From Pirellulales bacterium (GTDB taxonomy: Bacteria; Planctomycetota; Planctomycetia; Pirellulales; Thermoguttaceae), in the NCBI GenBank assembly GCA_030605745.1, contig JAUWHT010000015.1:1-32501 (forward strand): a stretch of DNA of 32,501 bases, written 5' to 3'. The notes below the pieces were generated by a model. The model did no database searches. It worked only from the letters and a program-made list of their open reading frames with translations, and had not been told where the DNA came from. The translations under genes were made by a program, and so were the position numbers. Positions 1-7,105 of the stretch are shown in pieces. Each line of letters begins with the position of its first letter. Within the stretch, counting starts at the first letter, position 1.

Positions 1-55
1 AAGCCGTCCACGCCCCTTTCTGCTCTCAAGCAGCGTAACAAATAAAATGACACTG

Positions 56-110
56 ACAACTGACCACTATCCACTGACCACTATCCACTGACCACTATCT
101 ACTATCCACT
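56..110. repeat. Simple repeat of ACCACTATCCACTG units
   Basis: The words 'gaccactatccact' and variants are repeated about four times in tandem. The same word recurs at 27467-27491 and, in reverse complement, at 29058-29083, so this is a dispersed intergenic simple-repeat family. No coding function is visible. Confidence 0.8.
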
Positions 111-273
111 TTGGTTGCGGCCGAAGGCCGCGCCAAGTTTATCTGTGGTTCCATTTTTGCGTTTCCAGTCATCGCACCGGCGGCATAGTATCAGCCGCCC
201 CCCCTGTGCCGGGGCTGAGTTTTGGCAAATATCCCCGCCCCCCGCCCCGCCGCCAAAATTCCCTCAACGACTA

Positions 274-396
274 CACCACGGAGTCACGGAGTCACGGAGG
301 ACACGGAGAAGATTACGAGAAAGATAGACTTAAACTCCGTGCTCTCCGTGCCTCCGTGGTGAACATAGCGTTTCGCGTCTTGGCGCCTTCGCGCGA
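274..396. repeat. Inverted 'cacggag' repeat followed by a 'cgcgaaggcgcc' repeat
   Basis: The left arm is built of 'cacggagt' units (274-308) and the right arm of 'ctccgtg' units (335-361). The two arms are reverse complements around a roughly 26-base centre, giving a long imperfect hairpin. It is followed at 371-396 by a second word, 'ttcgcgtcttggcgcc' with 'ttcgcgcga'. Both resemble intergenic repeats I have seen scattered in environmental genomes. The rest of 1-623 holds no gene I can support. Confidence 0.7.
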
Positions 397-623
397 GGCA
401 TGAAACGAAACGAGTTTTCAAAGAGCAAAAAGCGATGGCACACCACTTCAACGTGAACGTGGATAAATGTACCACACCGCGAGGCCGATTTCAAGACCGG
501 GAATTGGCCACTGCACCTTTTGCCTTAGGCCCGAAGGATACTACGTCGGTCTTCTCTCGATGAATGCCACGTGTCCGGCAAGCTGTCACAAATGACTAAC
601 ACCGACCAGACCCCAAAAGCACC

Positions 624-851
624 TCACGATGGTTGGAGGCTTCGGGCGTTGGCGATCTCCCGTGAGCCGATTGGCCGCACCTGGTCGGTGGTCAATGAGA
701 CGACGGCCAGGGTTTCGCCGTCCAGCGTGACAAACTCGACTTCATAGCCCCCACCGCCGTGCATCAGCACCACGGTGCCCAAGTCGCCGCGGCCCAGCCC
801 GTGCTCAGGTAGATCAACCGTCAGGGCCACGATATCCAACTCGTTAATCAT
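624..851 (-). CDS. DUF4926-like small protein
   Basis: This is a 75-residue protein starting MINELDIVALTVDLPEHGL, with GRGDLGTVV and a short beta-rich body ending in a 'LTTDQVRPI' stretch. That pattern matches my recollection of DUF4926 proteins, small SH3-like barrels of unknown function. The start at 851 is favoured over the longer frame because a GGGGAAG ribosome site lies just upstream. Its ATG overlaps the stop of the upstream DUF6883-like gene (ATGA, 848-851), which implies translational coupling. The two families are often neighbours and the arrangement resembles a toxin-antitoxin or immunity pair, but no activity is established from sequence. Confidence 0.75.
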   Translation of the reverse strand: MINELDIVALTVDLPEHGLGRGDLGTVVLMHGGGGYEVEFVTLDGETLAVVSLTTDQVRPIGSREIANARSLQPS

Positions 852-1195
852 TTTCTTCCCCTTTTCAGTGGATAAGCGGTCACGAACCGCGGGTTCTGTT
901 CTCCCGCCTCGATGAACCACACCGATCGAATCCTCGGTGTCCTTCCATCTGGCGCATGTATTATACCCTCAACAACGTAGCGGGTGCCAGAAGGTGAGGG
1001 TTCCACCTTGGCTACCTTGTGCTCGCTGGCGTGCCGCACTAGGGCTTCTGCCAGGACCTCCCAACGACCGGGGTAAAAGCCGAAGCTCCCAAAAAACGCC
1101 GCCTTGTGACACCCGGCGCGGTGCGTCGCCGAGAGCAGATACTGCTCGATCTTTTCACGAGGCACCGCCGCACTGCGGATAGCTGGAACTCTCAT
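848..1195 (-). CDS. DUF6883-like protein
   Basis: This is a 115-residue protein with the run HKAAFFGSFGFYPGRWEVLA in the middle, followed by a beta-strand region (TRYVVEGIIHAPDGR) and a C-terminal 'VWFIEAGEQNPRFVTAYPL'. That layout matches DUF6883-type proteins as I remember them. It is small and soluble, with no signal peptide or membrane segment. It is the first gene of a two-gene unit, and the downstream DUF4926-like gene starts inside its stop codon. The function is unknown. The final 'RFVTAYPL' resembles the end of small RNase-like folds, which I note only as a weak impression. Confidence 0.7.
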   Translation of the reverse strand: MRVPAIRSAAVPREKIEQYLLSATHRAGCHKAAFFGSFGFYPGRWEVLAEALVRHASEHKVAKVEPSPSGTRYVVEGIIHAPDGRTPRIRSVWFIEAGEQNPRFVTAYPLKRGRK

Positions 1196-1313
1196 GCCCT
1201 ACCGCTCCCTACCACAAGCCCTTTCCGGGCCGCACGCTTCAGCCAAGATGAACATGATCGAATATACCATTTAGGCCACGAATTTCAAGATCAAGAATTG
1301 GCCACCGACGGTT

Positions 1314-1536
1314 ACGGCCAAACACCACCCCGCCCCCACGCAGTTCACCTGCGTGGAGCGGTTGTTTGGCCCCTACGAAACGGCCAAACGCCACCTCGCC
1401 CCCACGCAGATAAACTGCGTGGGGGCGCTTCGATGCGCGGCGCCGGTAGGGGACAAACATGTGCTCCACGCAAGTAAACTGCGTGGGGGCGCTTTGATGC
1501 GCGGCGCCGTAGGGGGCAGACACGCGCTCCACGCAG
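1314..1536. repeat. Tandem array of 64-66 bp units with small palindromes
   Basis: The run 'acggccaaac' followed by 'cccccacgcag' occurs at 1314 and again at 1380 (period 66). The run 'taaactgcgtgggggcgct' occurs at 1411 and 1475 (period 64). Each unit carries the palindrome 'cacgcag..ctgcgtg'. About three diverged units are present. The intervals between palindromes are themselves repeated, not unique, so this is not a CRISPR array. It lies between the DUF6883/DUF4926 pair and the terminator of the PEP-CTERM gene. Confidence 0.8.
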
Positions 1537-1567
1537 CCGCAATTCCGGAATTCGGAATTCCTCGATG

Positions 1568-1599
1568 AAAAAAGCCCCACCGGAACAAACCGGTGAGGC
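1568..1599 (-). terminator. Rho-independent terminator of the PEP-CTERM gene
   Basis: On the minus strand a 10-bp stem (GCCTCACCGG with CCGGTGGGGC, one T-G wobble) encloses the loop TTTGTT and is followed by six T. It lies 29 bases past the stop codon of the PEP-CTERM gene. Confidence 0.9.
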
Positions 1600-1627
1600 T
1601 CTGCCGTTGAAATGTGCAGGCAAGAAA

Positions 1628-2758
1628 CTAAGACTTCCTGAACCGCCTCCACAGACCAATGAGCAACCCCATGATGCCCATGCTCACCAGACCGACGAGC
1701 GTGGAGGGTTCGGGGACTACGTCGAAAACAAATACATCCCCACCTGCCGTGCGATGCGACACGTACATTGTGCTGCCGTCATTGCTGAACTCAATGTCTG
1801 AGACCCCCAGTTGCAGGCCATCATACCTACCGACGATTTGTTCTGAAGCAAGGTCAATAGCGGCCACTGACTGCGAATCTGAAAAAAGCGCAAAAAGGTG
1901 TTCTCCATCCGGATGCATCATTAGCTCTGAAGGGTTGTCCAGCAAATCCATTTCTGATCCAACGCTCCAAGTTGCAAGGTCAACGGCCCATAATGTTGTG
2001 GCGGACGGGCTACTTACATACGCTGTACCATCATCTATCGCTATGCCCCTGAGGAGCGTAATGCCCTCAAACTCCATAGACCGTGTAACCTCACAGGTTC
2101 CGTCTAGCGAAATTTCGTAAAGGCGAGCGTAATCTGATTTTCGGGCACGCGTAACCACAAAGGCAAACTGGCTGTCCGATGAAAACCCAATTTTTCTGTA
2201 TTGTGGCTCATCATTAAGTTCAACTAAGGCAAGAAGGCTGAAGTTGTCGTTTGTAATATCGTAGATAGCGATACTGTCATTGTTCATGTCGGAGCTTCCG
2301 CCATCCATGCCGACGGACGCTAACACCTTAGAGCGATCCGGCGTAATGTCGATATTTGCGGGCCACGAGTCAACGGTGGATAAGTCGGTTCTCGCATTGC
2401 CATTATCCAACTCGATCTGGCTGACGCTGTTTTTGTAGTAGTTTGTTGTAAAGATACGGTTTCCGTCCGCTGACACTACCACGTCGCCGTGCGTGTGGTA
2501 CGAACCATACGCTATTGTTTGAAGCAACTGACCATCGGGAAGACTGTACTCCTGGACCCGTGAAGAGGGGCTGTCTTCCCAGAATGCCGCGTACAGTCGA
2601 GACTCATCCGGCGAGAGGCTGATACCACCCACGTAACCGTCTGTTGGAATTGTGAAATCCAGGTTGATCTCTAATGCCGCCGAAACCTTCGGCGTACCGA
2701 CGACACACACGGAAAAAAGTGACATTAAACAAACCGAAACCACATTGCCCGATCTCAT
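1628..2758 (-). CDS. PEP-CTERM sorting-domain beta-propeller protein
   Basis: This 376-residue exported protein begins with a signal peptide (MRSGNVVSVCLMSLFSVCV, cleaving near VSAA). The body is made of repeated strands of YVTN or WD-like propeller type, such as 'SPDESRLYAAF', 'SADGNRIFTTNY' and 'SNDGSTMYVSH'. The C-terminus is a textbook PEP-CTERM signal: VPEPST, a hydrophobic helix (LVGLVSMGIMGLLIGL) and a basic end (WRRFRKS). PEP-CTERM proteins are processed by exosortase and linked to the envelope or exopolysaccharide; no exosortase is in this window. The start at 2758 is set by AAAGGAG just upstream and by the signal peptide, whereas the frame stays open further upstream without such support. 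It is less GC-rich than the housekeeping genes. Confidence 0.9.
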   Translation of the reverse strand: MRSGNVVSVCLMSLFSVCVVGTPKVSAALEINLDFTIPTDGYVGGISLSPDESRLYAAFWEDSPSSRVQEYSLPDGQLLQTIAYGSYHTHGDVVVSADGNRIFTTNYYKNSVSQIELDNGNARTDLSTVDSWPANIDITPDRSKVLASVGMDGGSSDMNNDSIAIYDITNDNFSLLALVELNDEPQYRKIGFSSDSQFAFVVTRARKSDYARLYEISLDGTCEVTRSMEFEGITLLRGIAIDDGTAYVSSPSATTLWAVDLATWSVGSEMDLLDNPSELMMHPDGEHLFALFSDSQSVAAIDLASEQIVGRYDGLQLGVSDIEFSNDGSTMYVSHRTAGGDVFVFDVVPEPSTLVGLVSMGIMGLLIGLWRRFRKS

Positions 2759-3425
2759 CTTAAATCTCCTTTGAACTTTGTTATGTTCGCATGGGTAGCC
2801 GTTCAGAGGTCTCGGAACCATTCCGAGGTAATCGCCTGCTGAACGGTACAAGTAGCGTTGAAGGGCACCGGGGCGACGTGTTCATCAGGTACGGCCTGAC
2901 GAACGCGACTCTCGGCGGCCCGACGATACGGCGGGCGTTCCCGCGACCTCTTCAGTGTGCCGTTGCCTCTTTTGGCGCCCAGCCAGCACAGGGCGTAACA
3001 ACCTTTCAATTCACCTCCTTTCTGCTGGAGCCAACCCGGCGCAAAAAACAAGGAGCGCCGAACCACGGCTGCTCCTCGAACCCCGACCAAGAGGCACCAA
3101 CGAACAGCACCTGGCCGGCGCCCCATTTCGGGGCGCTCGTCCAAGCACTGCTTCGTTGGTTCAAGAGCTTTGCAGCTCAGGTTGGTCGTTTTCGAAGAAG
3201 CAGAACTCGACGCTCGCGCGTCGTTCGATTGTCGGTTGCGGCCGTCAATCGGCCGCGGTTGGCATGGGGTAGATTCTCCTGTTGTTGGTAGCTGCGCGAC
3301 ACAGCAAACACGTCGCGGGTACCGCGTCGCATCACTGGCGTCAATTTATGGCAGAATAATATCGTTTGTCAACAGCAATTCCCGCTGGGGCCTAAATCCG
3401 TCTAAACCACGAGGAAAACGGCAGC
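2759..3425. other. Gene-poor stretch with a strong hairpin
   Basis: I find no supportable gene here. A 7-bp GC-only stem (GCGCCCC with GGGGCGC, loop ATTTC) lies at 3118-3136. On the minus strand an unusually good ribosome-site sequence (AAAGGAGGTGA) near 3010-3025 precedes a possible TTG-initiated frame running to 2803. That frame has no recognisable domain and I do not call it. A structured RNA or a decayed mobile element is possible. Confidence 0.4.
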
Positions 3426-3431
3426 CGGGGA

Positions 3432-3614
3432 ATTCCGGGGACACGTACCTAATTTGGCTGTTTGAGTAATTTGGCCGGTCGTCCCGGTTTCCGGGGGTGG
3501 AGGACGCGACCGGTGGCTTGCTCCAGACGCTCGACAAACATGATGCTGCCTAGCGGGTGACTCGTGCGAGCGAATCTTCCCCAGTGTGCCAATATCGGTT
3601 CGTGTCCCCGGAAT
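3432..3614. mobile_element. Short element with perfect 14-bp inverted repeats
   Basis: ATTCCGGGGACACG at 3432-3445 is the exact reverse complement of CGTGTCCCCGGAAT at 3601-3614. The left end continues into 'tacctaatttgg', a context I associate with the ends of REP-associated (IS200-like, RAYT) transposase elements. The 183-bp interval contains only the C-terminal tail of such a transposase, so it looks like a decayed, non-autonomous derivative. Confidence 0.65.
3449..3600 (-). pseudogene. C-terminal remnant of an IS200-like (RAYT, Y1) transposase
   Basis: The minus-strand frame reads SHPLGSIMFVERLEQATGRV and then HPRKPGRPAKLLKQPN before its stop. This matches the tail that follows the catalytic Y1 domain in REP-associated tyrosine transposases, where 'PLGS..FVE.LE..TGR' leads to a basic 'KPGRP'. 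The catalytic HUH motif and tyrosine are absent, and upstream sequence in the frame is unrelated. It is therefore a fragment, not a gene. The tail is bounded by the 14-bp inverted repeats. Confidence 0.65.
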
Positions 3615-3620
3615 CCCCAG

Positions 3621-3843
3621 TATCGCACGAAGGAGCAGCAGGCGGCCCACGAGCGGAAGCAACTTGAAGAGGAGTTCACCGTCCGATTGGACGAATCCCA
3701 GCAGCGGGCCGAGTTGTGGCAGCGGCGCTACACCGATTCCACGATCGAGCGAGCCTTACAGGACGCTGCGATCGGACACGAAGCCTTCGGCCCATCGCAG
3801 ATCATCGCGCTGTTGAAGCCGCAGACGAAAATGGTTGTGGATC
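3621..3843 (+). pseudogene. Fragment of a coiled-coil, phage-scaffold-like protein
   Basis: The plus frame reads a charged coiled coil (EQQAAHERKQLEEEF and RLDESQQRAELWQRRYTD) followed by 'ERALQDAAIGHEAFGPSQII' and 'ALLKPQTKMVV'. A coiled coil leading into 'A...A....AFNPSQ...LL' is typical of phage scaffolding (gp20-type) proteins and some related planctomycete hypotheticals. There is no start codon or ribosome site of its own, because the frame begins at the mobile-element boundary, and it runs out over the end of the URO-D gene. I treat it as a truncated remnant. The family assignment is tentative. Confidence 0.4.
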
Positions 3844-3849
3844 AGCGTG

Positions 3850-4836
3850 CTACCAGTACTCCATCAGTTTGACGAATTCATCGAACATCATGCGGGTCAT
3901 TTCGGGCTTGACGGCCAGGGCCTTGGGATCGCCGTAGTTGAACACGACCAGTCCGCCCTCGGGCGTGCTCCAGTGTCGGACTAATAGGCCGACCTCCTCG
4001 CGGACTTCGTGCTCAATTCCGCGTGGCAAGGTGGACTGGATGTCGACGGTGGTCAGGAAGCACACCTTGCCCTTGAACTGCTCGCCGAACTCGACCAGCC
4101 CGTAGGCCCTCGGCTGCTGCATGTTCAGCACGTCGACGCCGAGTTCAATCAACCTGGGAACCAAAGCGTTAATACGTCCGCAACTGTGCAGGATCACGTG
4201 CCAGCCGCGGGCATGGATGGCATCGAACAGCGTGGCGTAGCGCGAGGCGAAAAACTGCTCGAATATCTTGCTGCCGACGAACGTACCCTGTTGCGTCCCC
4301 CAATCGTCGGTCAGGAACAGTCCGTCCACCCGATCGCCGAACCTCCGGCCGAGTTCGTCGAACATTCCCAGCTTGACCTCGAGGATCATGTCCAAGACTC
4401 GCTCGATCCGCTCGGGCTGGAGGTAGAAGTCTTCCATCGCGGCGGCGAATCCGCGGAGCATGTGCAGCCGCTCGATGAGGTTGAAATGGCTGGTTACCGC
4501 CACGTAGCGATCCCCGGCCTTACCCAGCAGCGGTTCGAGCCGCTGATAATAGAACGGGTTCCGCGGATCGGGTGGGCGATACGAATCCAGCGCCGACCAA
4601 TCGGCCAACGGGTACCCGACGACCTGGCCCATGTTGTCCTGCTCGGTCCTGGCCCACCGGCAGCCCCAGTCGTCCATGGCGGCGTTATCAAAGAACCAGC
4701 CGGCCTCGGCGCGGTCCATCTCCCAGATGTCCCACACATCATCCGGAGCCCAACCCACGTCGTGTTGCCAGAACGGCAACCTGGGAGGACTGTCAAACTC
4801 AATCGCCCGTCGAACGATTTCCTTAGACTGCATCAT
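3850..4836 (-). CDS. Uroporphyrinogen decarboxylase (URO-D) family protein
   Basis: This 328-residue protein belongs to the URO-D/MtaA/CmuA-type TIM-barrel superfamily. It starts with 'SKEIVRRAIEFDSPPRLPF', the usual N-terminal pattern of these enzymes (substrate promise 'ai.f..PdRvP'). It carries 'DGLFLTDDWGTQQG' and 'VILHSCGRINALVPRLIELG', where the His and Cys are where corrinoid-methyltransferase members bind zinc. It lacks the N-terminal arginine cluster expected of a true HemE, so a methyltransferase or unknown decarboxylase role is more likely than heme synthesis. Two ATG codons are adjacent (4836 and 4833) and neither has a good ribosome site. It stands alone between the mobile-element remnant and the nucleotidyltransferase. 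Confidence 0.85.
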   Translation of the reverse strand: MMQSKEIVRRAIEFDSPPRLPFWQHDVGWAPDDVWDIWEMDRAEAGWFFDNAAMDDWGCRWARTEQDNMGQVVGYPLADWSALDSYRPPDPRNPFYYQRLEPLLGKAGDRYVAVTSHFNLIERLHMLRGFAAAMEDFYLQPERIERVLDMILEVKLGMFDELGRRFGDRVDGLFLTDDWGTQQGTFVGSKIFEQFFASRYATLFDAIHARGWHVILHSCGRINALVPRLIELGVDVLNMQQPRAYGLVEFGEQFKGKVCFLTTVDIQSTLPRGIEHEVREEVGLLVRHWSTPEGGLVVFNYGDPKALAVKPEMTRMMFDEFVKLMEYW

Positions 4837-4954
4837 CGGCCAAATGGAGTGTAAACGGCCTGAAAGGTTCTGACCGCTTGGTCTGCCGGATGTCTTGGAC
4901 TCTCATCGCAATCTCCTGTCGGCAGGAGATCATACCATGGTAGTCAGCCGGGGG

Positions 4955-5743
4955 TCAATCAGGTGGTGAAGCGGGTCCAGGTCCAAGACGCCGCGCGTGT
5001 CGGAGTTTTTCGAGTTCTGCCCGCAGCGGAAGCCAATAAACCCGGTCCGCTTCACGCTCTTGCTTCTCTTCCGACTCGAGCGCGCTGGTCAAGGCGACTT
5101 CATCCGCCGAGGTGGCCAGGGACAGAAGCGGCCGCTGTTTAGACACCGCGGCCAGTTGATCGGGATACTGTCTTGCCAACTCCTGGAGGATGGTCACTGT
5201 CCGGGATTCTTGGAGCCAGAATGAGATTCGCTCCGGAGTAGGATTCTTGCTGTGCTGTACAAAGTGCGCCTCGACCAGACGCCGAATCATCGGCCAGTCT
5301 TTGTCTCGTTGAGTTTTTTTGGCCTTCACCAGGTCCGGCAGGGACATGATTTCTATTCGTACCCCGGTGTCGTCTTCCAATGTTGTGCGACGCTGCCAAA
5401 GCTCGTCGAATGGGGCGACTCCGCGCATGACCGACATCACGTCAATTCTCATACCGCGGGCATCCGGGTGGCTGCACCTGAAGTGAACTGCGTGCCCACG
5501 CGACAAGTAATCGGCCGAAAAAGGTGGTACGGCAATACAATCCGCCTGCAACTCTTTCAGTGCCCGCAAGAGCCGATTGAGGTTCTCAGGTTCTGCCAAT
5601 ACGGCAATATCCGTATCCCGGCTAAACTCCGCTGCGCCGTAGAACACGCAGGCCTGTCCGCCGATGAGCAGATAACGAACGCGGTGCAAGCCCAGGGTCG
5701 AAAGGACTTTGAGAATCGGATTCGGTGTCAAGTGAGCCTCCAA
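4955..5743 (-). CDS. Nucleotidyltransferase-fold protein
   Basis: This is a 262-residue protein with a minimal nucleotidyltransferase signature: GG at residues 28-29 (YLLIGGQACVFYG), then RDTDIAVL with acidic residues 43 and 45, and a third acidic residue in RIDVMSV (about 101). Together these form the metal site expected of the fold. The middle contains 'LPDLVKAKKTQRDKDWPMIR', as in AbiEii- or DUF6036-type proteins, and a charged helical C-terminus follows. Such proteins occur as toxin partners or orphan transferases, and the substrate cannot be read from sequence. Its first 122 bases overlap the upstream small ORF in another frame. The order pfkA, small ORF, nucleotidyltransferase on one strand suggests cotranscription. 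Confidence 0.8.
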   Translation of the reverse strand: MEAHLTPNPILKVLSTLGLHRVRYLLIGGQACVFYGAAEFSRDTDIAVLAEPENLNRLLRALKELQADCIAVPPFSADYLSRGHAVHFRCSHPDARGMRIDVMSVMRGVAPFDELWQRRTTLEDDTGVRIEIMSLPDLVKAKKTQRDKDWPMIRRLVEAHFVQHSKNPTPERISFWLQESRTVTILQELARQYPDQLAAVSKQRPLLSLATSADEVALTSALESEEKQEREADRVYWLPLRAELEKLRHARRLGPGPASPPD

Positions 5744-5861
5744 TTTGCAAATAAAACGCCCACAGTTTCTGGCTTTCTTTCCAGCGCTGAAGCGGCATCA
5801 TCCGATACCACTCCTCACACTCATCTTCGCAAAAACGGCTGATACACGATTCAGTGCTCAT
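5622..5861 (-). CDS. Small conserved-looking protein overlapping the nucleotidyltransferase
   Basis: This is a 79-residue protein: an acidic Cys-containing N-terminus, then 'MPLQRWKESQKLWAFYLQIG', 'GSLDTESDSQSPFD' and a basic end 'GLRVLRRSGV'. I recall similar small planctomycete proteins with an 'RW.ES..LW.....GGSLD' core and the same basic ending, placed upstream of nucleotidyltransferases. The start at 5861 has AGGATAG in front, and the gene begins 13 bases after the pfkA stop. Its last 40 codons share DNA with the first 40 codons of the nucleotidyltransferase in a different frame. It could be an antitoxin-like partner. That is inference from position only. Confidence 0.6.
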   Translation of the reverse strand: MSTESCISRFCEDECEEWYRMMPLQRWKESQKLWAFYLQIGGSLDTESDSQSPFDPGLAPRSLSAHRRTGLRVLRRSGV

Positions 5862-5874
5862 TCTATCCTGCCTC

Positions 5875-6864
5875 TCAACTGGCCAAGGTGTTTAGCAGCT
5901 CGAGCAGTTCCTCTGGGATAGGCTTGTGCTTGACGTAGGTGTCGGTGAATGGGGTCAGGGTCAACCTGGCGTTTACCTCGCCGGCCATGGCGCTGGTTTG
6001 GCCGTCGATAATCGCCCGGACTGCGAAGTCGCCCAGTCGGCTGGCCAGGATTCGGTCGCTGGGCGCCGGGCTGCCGCCGCGCTGGAGGTGGCCAAGGGTG
6101 AGCACGCGAGTTTGGAACGGGCAGCCCGCCTTCTTCAGATCGTCGTTGAGAATCTCGGCGCCGCCCAGTTCGTCTCCTTCGGCGACCACGATCATGATCG
6201 ACTGTTTTCCGCGTGCCTTGAGCACTTGCAGGTGCTGGACGATCTGTGCGATGTTGGTTTCGGTCTCCGGTACCGCGGCCACTTCGGCGCCGGCGGCCAG
6301 GGCGGTGTACAGCGCGATGTGGCCGCTATGGCGACCCATCACCTCGACCAGGAAGAGCCGCTCGTGGCTTTCGGCCGTGTCGCGGAGCTTGTCCACCGCC
6401 TCGACGGCCGTGTGCACCGCCGTGGCGAAACCGATCGTGAAGTCGGTGCCCATCAAATCGTTGTCGATCGTGCCCGGGCAACCAATGATCTGCCCGTCCC
6501 AATGTTGTGCCAGGGCTACCGCACCATGGAAGGTACCGTCGCCGCCGATGGGGATCAGTGCCTCGATCTTGTGTTTCTTGAGCACGCCGGCCGCCTTTTT
6601 CATTCCGGCTTCGGTACGGAACTCCTCGCTGCGGCTGCAGTGCAGCATCGTGCCGCCGAGCTTGGAGAGGTTGGAGACCGAGCGGAGCCCCATCAGCGGC
6701 TCGCCCTTGGCATTGACGAAGAAATCTTCGTCCAGCAGGCCTTGGTATCCCCGGCGTATGCCGACCACTTCGTGTCCTGCCGCGATGGCCGAACGGACCA
6801 CCGCCCGAAGACACGGGTTCATTCCCGGCGCATCGCCGCCGCTGCAAAGAACGCCAATTCGCAT
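5875..6864 (-). CDS. pfkA: ATP-dependent 6-phosphofructokinase
   Basis: This 329-residue cytosolic enzyme phosphorylates fructose 6-phosphate to the 1,6-bisphosphate in glycolysis. It shows GVLCSGGDAPGMN at the N-terminus, IGGDGTFHGA with Gly rather than Asp after GGD (ATP rather than pyrophosphate type), PGTIDNDLMGTD with the catalytic Asp, VMGRHSGHIAL, and GHLQRGGSPAPSDRILA. Length is normal. The start at 6864 is chosen over a 56-codon longer frame because MRIGVLCSGGD is the family start and AAAGG precedes it. The upstream extension would run through the palindromic repeats. Confidence 0.95.
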   Translation of the reverse strand: MRIGVLCSGGDAPGMNPCLRAVVRSAIAAGHEVVGIRRGYQGLLDEDFFVNAKGEPLMGLRSVSNLSKLGGTMLHCSRSEEFRTEAGMKKAAGVLKKHKIEALIPIGGDGTFHGAVALAQHWDGQIIGCPGTIDNDLMGTDFTIGFATAVHTAVEAVDKLRDTAESHERLFLVEVMGRHSGHIALYTALAAGAEVAAVPETETNIAQIVQHLQVLKARGKQSIMIVVAEGDELGGAEILNDDLKKAGCPFQTRVLTLGHLQRGGSPAPSDRILASRLGDFAVRAIIDGQTSAMAGEVNARLTLTPFTDTYVKHKPIPEELLELLNTLAS

Positions 6865-6899
6865 GGTGGACCTTTCTTTATGTCGGTCGTGTTTTCGCC

Positions 6900-6956
6900 G
6901 TTTAGCCCCGGCGTCTACGCCGGGAAAATTGCGCCGCGTGGACGCGGCGGCTAAAC
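6900..6956. repeat. Palindromic repeat, short variant
   Basis: It starts 'gtttagcc' and ends 'ggctaaac', with two inner GC-rich hairpins (ccggcgtctacgccgg and ccgcgtggacgcgg). It shares ends with the 85-bp palindrome family found elsewhere in the window but has a different centre. Confidence 0.8.
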
Positions 6957-6991
6957 AATGTGCATCACCTCGGCGGCAGTATGCGCGGCCT

Positions 6992-7075
6992 GTGTAGCGG
7001 CTGGGCTTGCCCAGCGCGTTTTTGGTGGCCAATTCGCTCCAATGCTAACGCGCTGGGCAAGCCCAGCCGCTACAC
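6992..7075. repeat. 85-bp palindromic repeat (copy 1)
   Basis: The left arm is 'gtgtagcggctgggcttgcc' and the right arm 'ggcaagcccagccgctacac', its exact reverse complement. The centre, 'tggtggccaattcgctcc' and following bases, is shared in diverged form with the copies at 12984, 16500 and 24176. The arms have compensating changes relative to those copies (gctgggc with gcccagc), so pairing is preserved. Confidence 0.9.
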
Positions 7076-7105
7076 GGGTTTCCGATGAATAATCCCGGCT
7101 AAACG

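Noticed and set aside
1314..1536. Possible CRISPR array
   Set aside because: The sequence between the palindromes is itself repeated, not unique spacers, and no cas gene is near.
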